From NCBI GenBank assembly GCA_958296165.1, contig OY282447.1, positions 2,480,001-2,544,000 of the forward strand: a stretch of DNA of 64,000 nt, written 5' to 3'. Below the pieces are notes generated by a model. It was not told where the DNA came from and did not search any database. It saw nothing but the letters and a program-made list of their open reading frames with translations. The translations under genes were made by a program, and so were the position numbers. Origin of the DNA: an uncultured Pseudomonadales bacterium (GTDB lineage: Bacteria; Pseudomonadota; Gammaproteobacteria; Pseudomonadales; Azotimanducaceae). This document shows, piece after piece, positions 1-8,900 of this stretch. Every line of letters starts with the position of its first letter. The stretch's first letter is position 1.

Positions 1-104
1 GTGGCCCCTTGTCGGCGCTGGGCTGGGGACTAAGGCGCTGCGCCAAAACAAACATTATGGTAGGTCGTTCTGATCGACAATGGGAGAGGTCATGGAAGAC
101 CCGA

Positions 105-2003
105 CAGGGTGATTTCACGCTGACGAGCGGTTGTGCCAGGCGGTCCTCGCTGAGGCGTCGCATGTCGAAGGAGACCGGCGGGGCATGTCCGATGAACGGG
201 ATTGCTGGTTTTCGCGGAACCGGCGCGCCCTGTCGACGCGTGGTTGGGCGAGGCGAACGACCCCGCGCGCGAGGCATTGCGGCGCGGGAACGGATTCCGG
301 GCGCGGGGACGCTTCAGTCGGGCTTGAGGATGGCGTCGAGGGCGTCGCCGCGTCGCATCATGAAGTGGAGGTTCGCATCGGGCACGTGGCGGAAGCCGCG
401 GTGGAAGACGACGGCGAGCGCGATGTTGTTGAGGGTGGCGTTGTTGGCGGGCGCGTGTCGCGCGCGGATGCGGCTGGCGTCCTCGCCGAAGGTGGCGTCG
501 CGGCGGCAGTGGTTGCCGTTCTCGACCTGCCAGTGGCCGCGGTTCCAGGCCAGCAGGCGGTCGGGGCCGGCGCGCTCGGCGTTCGCGGAGGCGATGCCGT
601 AGGCGGTCTCGGCGGAGGGCGTGCCGGGCAGCAGGTCGCGGGCGGCGATGCGGCGGGTCTCGATGCGGCCGTGCGCCTTGGCCGGGCCGTCGACGTGTCG
701 GCGCACGGCGGGCGCGTCCCAGTCGATGGCGCGGAGCTGCGCGAAGGCGTCGGGGCAGTTGGCCTTGACGTCGAGCGCGTAGTCGGCGCCGTGGACGTCG
801 ACGATGGCGCGCTCGGTGTCGGCGCAGGCGTGCAGGGCGTCGAGCGTGATCGCGCAGCCGCGCAGGTCGACGTCTTCGAGCAGCGCCCGCAGCGCGGCCG
901 TCTCGCCGCCCTTGTCGCGGCAGCACCGGCTCGCCAGCGGGCGGCCGCCGTGGGTGACCAGGGTGGCGGTCTCGAAGCAGGCGCCGTCGCCGGCGCGGTT
1001 GGCGCCGCGGATGCGCTTGCCGTCCGCGGCGAGGGCGGGCAGGTCGGACGACTCGGCGAGGCGCGGCGCGCCAGGCCCCCAGGGCGCGCAGTTCGCGCTG
1101 CTCGAGGCCGCGCGCGAACCGTTCCGTCGCCGCCGGCCCGCGCTGCCCCGCGAGCCGCGCCAGGGCGCAGATCGACAGCACCGTCGCGAGGCCGTGCTTG
1201 CGCCCCTGGCCGCGCCGGCTGTCCGGCGCCGCCGCGAACGGGTCGCGCAGCGAGCGCAGCTCCGTCGCCGCGTAGCGCACCGGCGTCGCCCGGCACGACC
1301 ACTCCGCGCGGTCGACCGGATCCGACAGCCGCGCCGCGGCGTCCGAACGCAGCGGACGCACGAACATCTCCTTCGGCACCGAGTGCGGGTCCGTGTACGC
1401 GCCGTTGTGCCGCGCGAACCCCTTCGTGCGGCCCACCCGCCGCCAGTTCGAGGCCGCGTAGCAGACGCCGCGGAACCGCGACGGATCCACGAACGTCTCC
1501 GCGAGCTCCAGCGGGCGCCCGTGCGCCGCGCGCCAGTCCGCGCTCAGCCGACGCAGGCTCGGCCCCAGCGTCCGCGACGCCAGGTTCCTCGTCCCTGCCG
1601 CCTCCGGCAGGATCACGAACCGCGTGTTGTTGCCGATCAGATGCAGACGCCGGAACTGCACCGAACGGTGCCAGCCCAGCCAGCGATCCCGCGGCGCGCA
1701 CTTGAACGCGCCCGACTGCCAACCCGCCAGCGCCAGCCAGTGCCCGCGCCACACCGCGACGTGCCGCAGCCCGCGACCCGCGAACTGCCGGAACCCCAGA
1801 TAGTGGTGCGCCGCCATCAGCGCGTCCCACCGACGCCGCTCGTCCCCGCGCGCCGGACGAACCTCCACCTCCCGCAACGACACTTCCGCCTTGTCGAACA
1901 CGCCCGCCATCGCCCCTCTCATAGGGCATCCATCGACAAATAGCCAGCACTTCCTCAACGCCTACGCCCGTCAATGCCTTCCCGCTAGCGTGAAATAGCC
2001 CTG
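105..2003 (-). mobile_element. ISAs1-type insertion sequence with 10-bp target duplication
   Basis: Both ends are visible. The left inverted repeat is 105-127 and the right one 1981-2003, matching at 18 of 23 positions and both beginning CAGGG followed by ATTTCACGCT. The flanks are a perfect direct repeat GAAGACCCGA at 95-104 and 2004-2013, as expected for a 10-bp target duplication. The single gene inside is a minus-strand transposase with an extra N-terminal domain. Removing the element and one repeat copy restores an ISAzo13 transposase start, so the insertion landed in another IS. Confidence 0.88.
314..1910 (-). pseudogene. DruA-like (DUF4338) / ISAs1-family transposase fusion, frameshifted
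   Basis: The first ~210 residues match the DUF4338 family (DruA of the Druantia defence system) as I know it: HHYLGF, RWLGWH, NNTRFVILP, LSADWRAAHG and AETFVDPSRFRG appear in order. The frame then enters ISAs1-type sequence (RFARGLEQRELRALG) and shifts near 1060-1083, close to a run of five G on the coding strand. The transposase continues in another frame with LAADGKRIRGAN, RNRGHWQVENGNH-like (WNRGHWQVENGNH) and HAPANNATLNNIAL, ending at 314. Only about 15 residues lie between the first block and the DGK motif, fewer than I expect for ISAs1 enzymes, so there is probably a deletion as well. Start taken at ATG 1910; ATG 1922 or an earlier start is possible. Programmed frameshifting is less likely than decay because of the apparent deletion. 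Confidence 0.75.
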
Positions 2004-2015
2004 GAAGACCCGATC

Positions 2016-3227
2016 GTGCGAACGATACTTGAGAAATACATGACGTTGATGCCGCTGCTGAACGAGCGGACGGCGCGGATTTGGGCGGCGACGGAGGCGC
2101 GGGCGCTGGGACGGGGCGGCGTGACGCGGGTGATGGAGGCGACGGGGATGTCGCGGCGGCGCGTCGCGGCGGGCGTGCGGGAGATCGAGTCGCGCGGCGG
2201 CGTCGCGGAGCCGACGGCGCGGCAGCGGGCGCCGGGAGGCGGTCGGAAGCGGCTGACGGAGCGGGATCCGGGTCTGGCGGCGGATCTGGAGAGGCTGGTG
2301 GATCCGGCGACGCGGGGCGACCCGGAGGGGCCGCTGCTGTGGACGAGCCTGAGCACGGCGAAGCTGGCGGCGGCGCTGGCGGAGCGGGGCCGCGAGGTCA
2401 GCGGTCGGACGGTGGCGCGGATGCTGCGCGCGATGGGCTACAGCCTGCAGGCGAACCGCAAGACGACGGAGGGGAGGCAGCATGCGGACCGGGACGCGCA
2501 GTTCAACCACGTCAACCGGCGGGCGCGGGCGTTCCAGCGCCGCGGCGACCCGGTGGCGTCGGTGGACGCGAAGAAGAAGGAGCTGGTCGGCGACTTCCGC
2601 AACGGCGGGCGCGAATGGCGACCGCAGGGCGACCCGGAGCGGGTGCGCGTCCACGACTTCAAGGACGGGGCCCTGGGCAAGGCCATTCCCCACGGCGTGT
2701 GCGACCTGTCGGCGGACGCCGGCCGGGTGAGCGTCGGGGTCGACCACGACACGGCGTCGTTCGCCGTGGAGACGCTGCGGCGCTGGTGGCGGAACATGGG
2801 AAGCGGGGCCTGCCCGGACGCCGGCCGGCTGCTGGCCACCGCCGACGCCGGCGGCTCGAACGGCGCCCGCAGCCGGCTGTGGAAGGCGGAACTGCAGCGC
2901 TTCGCCGACGAGACGGGGCTGAAGGCGTCGGTGTGCCACTTCCCGCCCGGCACGAGCAAGTGGAACAAGATCGAGCACCGGATGTTCTGCCGCATCACGC
3001 AGAACTGGCGCGCCCGACCGCTGGCGAGCCGCGAAGCGGTGGTGGAGCTCATCGCCAACACGACCACCGCCAAGGGGCTGACGGTGCGCGCCGAACTGGA
3101 CGACAACGAGTACCCCACGGGCCGCAAGGTGACCGACGAGCAGATGGCGGCCCTTTCGCTTTCCAGAGACAAGTTCCATGGCGACTGGAACTACATGATC
3201 TCGCCAATTCGCAAAACCGAAGAATAA
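2016..3227 (+). pseudogene. ISAzo13-family transposase, 5' end split by an insertion
   Basis: The protein (403 residues from GTG 2016) resembles the ISAzo13 / Rhodopirellula-type DDE transposases: an N-terminal helix-turn-helix region (about residues 1-130), then SVDAKKKELVG, VGVDHDTASFAVE, TADAGGSNGAR and NKIEHRMFCRIT in the catalytic half. The natural start appears to be ATG 92, preceded by GGGAGAGG at 82-89. Joining 92-104 to 2014 onward gives M-E-D-P-I-V-R-T in frame with this ORF. The ISAs1-type element splits codon 5. Nearly the whole protein could still be made from GTG 2016 or ATG 2040 if a promoter in the inner element supplied transcription, so loss of function is likely but not certain. 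Confidence 0.85.
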
Positions 3228-3309
3228 ATCGTTTATTTTGTCTGGAGTCCTAAGCGAGTCGAAGCCGCACGTGTGGCGACCTGCCCGCTGGAGCAAGGCG
3301 CTGCATCGG

Positions 3310-3564
3310 ATGCGGACGGGGAAATCCATATTCAGCGCCAAACGGCGGTTCGACGCCTACTGCCGGCTGCAAGAGAACGAAATCTGGAAGGCCGTGCTGC
3401 CGTTCTTCGATAGCCGGTATGTGCTGCTGCTTGGAATGCTCGACGTTGCCCTGACTCGCCTTCTGCTCGATGGCCGCATCAGAGGGAGTTTCGCGGCCCA
3501 ACACGCGCGGCATCTACTATTGGAGCCTGATCTGGTCGGGTTGATCGCTAGCAAGGCTAAGTGA
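3310..3564 (+). CDS. Small protein of unknown function beside IS end
   Basis: An 84-residue frame from ATG 3310; the same frame is open back to TTG 3238, which overlaps the presumed IS end. The composition looks protein-like: a charged N-terminus (SAKRRFDAYCRLQENEIWK) followed by an aliphatic stretch (VLLLGMLDVALTRLLLDG). There is no family I recognise. Because it abuts the ISAzo13 end it may be the 3' remainder of a gene cut by that element. No ribosome binding site is clear. Confidence 0.35.
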   Translation: MRTGKSIFSAKRRFDAYCRLQENEIWKAVLPFFDSRYVLLLGMLDVALTRLLLDGRIRGSFAAQHARHLLLEPDLVGLIASKAK

Positions 3565-3584
3565 CGCCACGCGGCGAGCAACGC

Positions 3585-4394
3585 TCAGCCCAACGCCAAT
3601 CCCCGCAGCAGCTCCACCCGCTCGCCAAACTCAGCCGCATCCCGATAGCGCCCGCCGTGGACGAACCGCTCTGCGCCGGCTTCATGGTACGCCTGCAACA
3701 ATTCGGCGGCGGCCGTTCGGTCGTGCAAAGGCAGCGCACCCATCACCGTGGCGGGGCCGGCGGCGCGGCCAGCGTCCGCGCAGAGCTGGCGATACGTTGC
3801 CAAATGCACCGCGAGCTTGTCCGGGCGCAGCGCCATAGGCAGCCAGCCGTCGCCGTAACGGGCCGCGCGGCGCAGGGCGTGCGGCGGCCCGCCGCCGATC
3901 AGCACGGGCGGCTTGGCGGGACGCGGCTTGAATAGGAACGGCTGCCCGTTCTGCACCACTTGGTCGTCTTCGAAGCAGCGATTGAGAAGATCGAGCGTGG
4001 CATCCGTCGCCTTGCCGCGCTTGGAACGATCCATGCCCAACGCCTTGAACTCTTCCGCCATCCAACCGACGCCAACGCCCAGAATCAGCCGTTCGCCAGA
4101 GAGTTCCTGCACCGAGGCGATCTGCTTCGCGGTCGGCAGCGCGGAGCGATAGGGCAGAATCAGCACGCCTACGCCCAGCCGAATGCGCTGCGTGGCGCCG
4201 GCCAGCCAAGCCAATGTGACGAGCGGGTCCACGTAGCGCCCGCCGGAGCCTTCTGCATCGTCTGGCGGAATGGCGATGTGGTCTACCACCCAGATGGATT
4301 CCAAGCCGGCCTCTTCCGCCAGCGCCGCGCACCGCAAGAGCGTCTCCGGCGTGGATTGCGCGCCCATGTTGCGCAGGGTTACGCCCAAATGCAT
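3585..4394 (-). CDS. LLM-class (luciferase-like) flavin/F420 oxidoreductase
   Basis: A 269-residue TIM-barrel protein of the bacterial luciferase-like superfamily. Characteristic pieces are the N-terminal MHLGVTLRNMG, ESIWVVDHIAIP, the RIRLGVGVLILPYR strand, GERLILGVGVGW and the PPVLIGGG phosphate-binding loop near residue 190. It resembles the F420-dependent TIGR036xx group more than alkanesulfonate monooxygenases, but cofactor and substrate cannot be read from the sequence. The start is ATG 4394 because AAGAGG lies 7 bases upstream; an upstream ATG at 4427 lacks such a site. It lies downstream of ffh on the same strand with a gap of about 90 bp. Confidence 0.8.
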   Translation of the reverse strand: MHLGVTLRNMGAQSTPETLLRCAALAEEAGLESIWVVDHIAIPPDDAEGSGGRYVDPLVTLAWLAGATQRIRLGVGVLILPYRSALPTAKQIASVQELSGERLILGVGVGWMAEEFKALGMDRSKRGKATDATLDLLNRCFEDDQVVQNGQPFLFKPRPAKPPVLIGGGPPHALRRAARYGDGWLPMALRPDKLAVHLATYRQLCADAGRAAGPATVMGALPLHDRTAAAELLQAYHEAGAERFVHGGRYRDAAEFGERVELLRGLALG

Positions 4395-4486
4395 GAGATG
4401 TCCTCTTAAAGCGTGAGATACCGCCATTATGCGGCTATGGGCTGGCGCTTTGGCCGCTGCGCACCGGCGCAGAAGTGCCGGAATCC

Positions 4487-5869
4487 TTAGCGGCGGCGGC
4501 GGCCTCTAGGCACCGCTTGGGGTGCCCGCTGCATGGCCTCGATGCCGCGCATCATGCGCTGCATGCCGCCCTTGCGAGTCACCTTCTTAACCGTTTTCTG
4601 CATGGTCTTGTGCTGCTTTAGCAGGCGGTTCACATCTGGAATGGTGGTGCCGCTGCCGGCCGCGATGCGGCGTTTGCGGGCGCCGTTGATGAGATCCGGA
4701 TAGCGGCGCTCCTGCGGCGTCATGGAGTTGATGATGGCGTCCATGCGGCGGTATTCGCGTTCGTCGAACTTGTCGCGCACCGGCTGCGCGATCTGCCCCA
4801 TGCCGGGCATCTTGTCGAGAAAGGCGTCCACGCCGCCCATGCCGAACATCTGCTGGATCTGATCTTGGAAGTCCGCCAAATCGAACCTCTGGCCGCGCTG
4901 CACCTTCTTGGCCAAGCGCACGGCCTTGCGCTTGTCTACCTTGCGCTCCGCCTCTTCGATGAGCGTTAGCACGTCGCCCATGCCGAGGATGCGCGAAGCG
5001 ATGCGATCCGGGTGGAACGCCTCGAGCGCATCGGTTTGTTCGCCAACGCCTAGAAACTTGATCGGCTTGCCGGTGACCGCGCGTACGGAGAGCGCCGCGC
5101 CGCCGCGCGCGTCGCCGTCTGCCTTGGTGAGCACCACGCCGGTGAGCGGCAAGGCGTCGTGGAATGCTTTGGCAGTGATGGCTGCGTCTTGGCCGGTCAT
5201 GGCGTCTACCACGAACAGCGTCTCGATGGGGTTCAACACGCCGTGCAAGGCTTTGATTTCCGCCATCATCTGTTCGTCGATGGCGAGCCGGCCGGCGGTG
5301 TCTACGATGAGCACGTCGTCGAATTGGGTGCGGGCGTCGGCGATGGCGCGTTGCGCGATGGCGGTTGGCGCTTCGTCCGCTGCGCTCGGCACGAAGCGAG
5401 CCTGCGCTTCGCGCGCCAAGGTCTCGAGCTGATCGATAGCGGCCGGGCGGTATACGTCCGTGCTCACCACCGCCACGCGCTTGCGTTCGCGTTCCTTAAG
5501 GAAGCGTGCCAGCTTGGCTACGGTGGCTGTTTTCCCGGCCCCTTGCAGGCCAGCCATCAGCACCACCGCGGGTGGATTGACCGCCAAGTTCAGGGCGTCG
5601 TTGGCCTCGCCCATCAGCCGGACGAGCTCCTCGTGGACGATCTTCACGAACGCCTGGCCGGAATCCAACGATGTGGCCACGCCTTGGCCGATGGCGCGTT
5701 CTTGAACGTCCCTCGTGAACTCGCGCACCACCGAGAGGGCAACGTCCGCTTCGAGCAGCGCTAGGCGCACCTGCCGTACGGAGTCGCGGATGTTGTCTGA
5801 CGTTAGCCGTCCGCGCCCGGAAACCGAGCGCAGAGCATTGGTTAGGCGATCGCTGAGATTCTCGAACAT
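4487..5869 (-). CDS. ffh: Signal recognition particle GTPase Ffh
   Basis: A 460-residue SRP54-type protein that binds 4.5S RNA and signal peptides and targets nascent membrane proteins to FtsY. The helical N domain (MFENLSDRLTNAL, ALLEADVAL) is followed by the GTPase domain with GLQGAGKT near residues 105-112, DTAGRL, TKADGDARGG and GVGEQTDAL. The methionine-rich M domain runs from about residue 300 (MFGMGGVDAFLDKMPGMG, RRYPDLINGARKRRIAAGSG) and ends in a basic tail. Length and all motifs are normal. Start at ATG 5869; the longer frame upstream lacks family similarity. It stands alone between the helicase and the LLM gene. Confidence 0.97.
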   Translation of the reverse strand: MFENLSDRLTNALRSVSGRGRLTSDNIRDSVRQVRLALLEADVALSVVREFTRDVQERAIGQGVATSLDSGQAFVKIVHEELVRLMGEANDALNLAVNPPAVVLMAGLQGAGKTATVAKLARFLKERERKRVAVVSTDVYRPAAIDQLETLAREAQARFVPSAADEAPTAIAQRAIADARTQFDDVLIVDTAGRLAIDEQMMAEIKALHGVLNPIETLFVVDAMTGQDAAITAKAFHDALPLTGVVLTKADGDARGGAALSVRAVTGKPIKFLGVGEQTDALEAFHPDRIASRILGMGDVLTLIEEAERKVDKRKAVRLAKKVQRGQRFDLADFQDQIQQMFGMGGVDAFLDKMPGMGQIAQPVRDKFDEREYRRMDAIINSMTPQERRYPDLINGARKRRIAAGSGTTIPDVNRLLKQHKTMQKTVKKVTRKGGMQRMMRGIEAMQRAPQAVPRGRRRR

Positions 5870-5977
5870 GCGCAAGCCACGCCGATCGTGTGCGCAAGAT
5901 TGTAGCGGACTGCGGCCTGCCAATCGGTGCGGCGACGAGCTTGCGCGGTGGGCGCTCGCCCTGGACGATGTCGCCGC

Positions 5978-8900
5978 CTACTGCCGGCCAACGACCCCTA
6001 GCGGCTCGCGCAAGAGGTCGAGCAATTCATCCGCGTTCAACCGTCCCGGCGCATCCGTGCCGTCGAGCAGTTGATCCGCCAAATCGCGCTTGCGGTGGTG
6101 CAAATCCACGATCTGCTCTTCGATCGTGCCTTCGGTGACGAGGCGGTAGATGGTCACCGGGCGCGTTTGGCCGATGCGGTGCGCACGATCCGATGCTTGA
6201 TCCTCCACGGCCGGATTCCACCAAGGATCCATGTGGATGACGTAGTCCGCGGCGGTGAGGTTCAGGCCCACGCCGCCGGCCTTGAGGGAAATGAGGAATA
6301 CGTCGCCATCGCCGGACTGAAAAGCGTTGATGCGCTGGGTGCGAGCTTTCGCCGGCGTAGAGCCGTCGAGGTACTGATAGCCAACGCCAGCGCTCTGCAG
6401 ATATTCCTCCACCAGTTTCAAGTGCTTCACGAACTGCGAGAACACGAGCACTTTGTGGCGATTCTGCAGCAGCTCCTCAAGCGTGGTGGCGAACGTGGCG
6501 AGCTTGGAGCTACGCGGAGCGCTCTTGGAATCGAGCACCAAGCGCGGGTTGCAGCAGGCCTGGCGCAGGCGCGTGAGGTGCGCGAGAACTTGCACGCGGC
6601 GGGCGCCTTCGCGGACGTCCGGGCCTTCCTGCCGCGCCGCTTCGAGTTCCTCTACCGCCCGCTGGCGCAGCGCTTCGTACAGCGTCGCTTCCTCGGCGGA
6701 CATCTCCACATGCAAGACGATCTCGGTACGCTCCGGCAGATCGTCGAGCACATCGGCCTTGAGGCGGCGCAGCACGAAGGGCGCGATCAAGCGGCGCAGG
6801 CGGCCTTGCGCCCACACGTCGGCGTCGCGTTCGATGACGGCCGCGAAATTGGCGCGAAACTGCGCCAGCGAGCCGAGCAGCCCTGGGTTTGCGAAGCTGA
6901 ATAGCGAGTGCAGATCGACGAGGTTGTTCTGAATGGGCGTGCCGGTGGTAATCATGCGGAAATCCGCCGGCACTGCCCGTGCGGCACGTGTGCGTTTGGC
7001 GGCAGGGTTCTTGATCGCCTGCGCCTCGTCCAAGACCGCACTGTGCCATTGCACCGCCGCCAGCTGCTCGACGTCGTTCTGCAACACGCCGTAGGTAGTG
7101 AGATAGAGGTCGAACGGCCCCGGGGCTTGCAGCAGCTCGGCCCGCGCAGCGCCCGGCCCGACGTAGTGCTTCACGTTCAAGGTCGGCGCGAAGCGACGCG
7201 CTTCGTCGGTCCAGTTGGCCACTACCGAAGTAGGCGCCACCACCAGCGCCGGGCCGCCCGGCGCGCGATCGAGCAGCACGGCCAAGGTCTGCACGGTTTT
7301 GCCGAGGCCCATGTCGTCGGCAAGGCAGGCGCCAGCGCCCCATTGGCTCAAGCGCACCAGCCAACGAAAGCCCTCCACCTGGTAGGGGCGCAGTTCCGCC
7401 TGCAACGTGCTCGGCAGCGTGGGTTCGAAGGATTCGGCAGCGGCGAGGCGGGCTTTCAGATCGCGCCAGTCTTTATCCGACTCCACTTCCGCATCCGTCA
7501 GCAGGTCGTCCAGTGCCAAGGTGGCCAGCGGATGGAGCTTCATGGCGCCCTGCGCCGCCGGCGCGGACAGCGCCGCCAAATCGTCCAGCTGGCGGCGGAA
7601 GGTGCCGGTGAGCGCCAAGAACTCGCCGCCGCCCAGTTCCAAGAAGCGCGAACCGGGGCTGGCTTCTAGCAGGGCGAACAGGCGCTTCAAGTCCAGCACG
7701 CGCTGATCGTCGATGGCGAGCTTGCCGGATGCCTGCAACCACTCGGCGGCGGATTTCACCGTTAGCGACAGCGACGCCGTGGAGGCTTGTGCGACGATGC
7801 GGAACGGCTCGCCTTTCGGCCACTTGCAGCGCGCTTGCGCGGCGCGTAGCTGTTCGAGCAACTCAAGGCACTGCAACGGCTCAGACAGGATCAAGGGCCG
7901 AAGTTCAGTGGGCCGGGACGCGAGCGGCGGGCAGTGCGCCGCGAGACGCTCGGCATGCAGTCGCTCGGCGTCGAGATCGCGCCTGGTTTGCACGTTGTCG
8001 CCTTCTCGGTTGGCGAACACCGTCGTGCCGCCGGCGCCGGGTTCGAAACAGATGCCGGAATCCGGGATCGGTTCTACCACCAGCGCCACCGTTAGGCCGG
8101 CATCCAATGGCTCCAGCCGCACCCAAGGTTCTTCGTCTGCTTCGATCTGCATTGCCCCGGCCGCGCCGTCAGCAGTGGCGCTCTGTACGCGGATGTCCGA
8201 GGCGAGAGCGGCCACCGCCTCCAGCAGCCTCGATTTGGCACCGGTCGGCAGCGCCAACCCGTCCTCGGGGATGGCCTCCAACAGGCGCTCGTGTTCGGGC
8301 TTGAAGCGGGTGACTTCACAGCGCCGCTCCGTCACCATCTCGGCGATGTAGTCGCCATCGAACTCCGAGCGGTAGGGTTCTAGGTGTACCACCACGCTGC
8401 CGTCGTCGTCTTCTTCAATGGACAGCTCCGGTTCCCGTTCCACTACTTCCACGGCGTCGCCTTGGCGGTTGTACACGTGCGGATGGCCAGCCAAGGCGTG
8501 CAGGCTGCGGTTGCCCGGGTAGAACATCGGGCTGCCGCTCCAGTACTGGGTGGAGAGCGCGGCTATGGCGGCGCGGTCTTGCGGCAGCAGAAAGTCCAGC
8601 TGCGCCGCTTCCGCGACCAAGCGCTTTGCCGACAGGCGACGGCCCTTGCTCCACGAGCCGTTCTTGTTCTGGCGCTGTTCGCGTACCTCCACCATGTTCG
8701 AATGTTCGCCGCACAACTCCCACGTCAAGCGCCGTTTCGGATGTGCTTTATCGGACTTGCCGGGCTTCTTGCCGCCGGCCTTGTAGGCGAGCTGCTCGAT
8801 GGCTTTAAGGGAGCGTTCCCAATCCGCAACCGGCGCCGCGAGAGTGGCCAGGGTGACGGTGCCAAGTTCGGCATGGCCATTGCGGTACTCGGCTGCTTCG

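Larger units (their letters stand above)
44..3240 (+). mobile_element. ISAzo13-type insertion sequence, interrupted by another IS
   Basis: This is the outer element of a nested pair. Its transposase reading frame starts at 92 and continues after the inner insertion from 2014 to 3227. A short inverted match supports the ends: CAAAACAAAC at 44-53 against CAAAATAAAC read on the minus strand from 3240 to 3231 (9 of 10). I could not extend this match outward and saw no target duplication, so the outer bounds are approximate. The family call rests on the transposase. Confidence 0.45.

Noticed and set aside
131-1705. Long plus-strand open frames over the ISAs1-type element
   Set aside because: They are antisense to the transposase, rich in Ala/Arg/Gly repeats and lack any domain; they arise from high GC.
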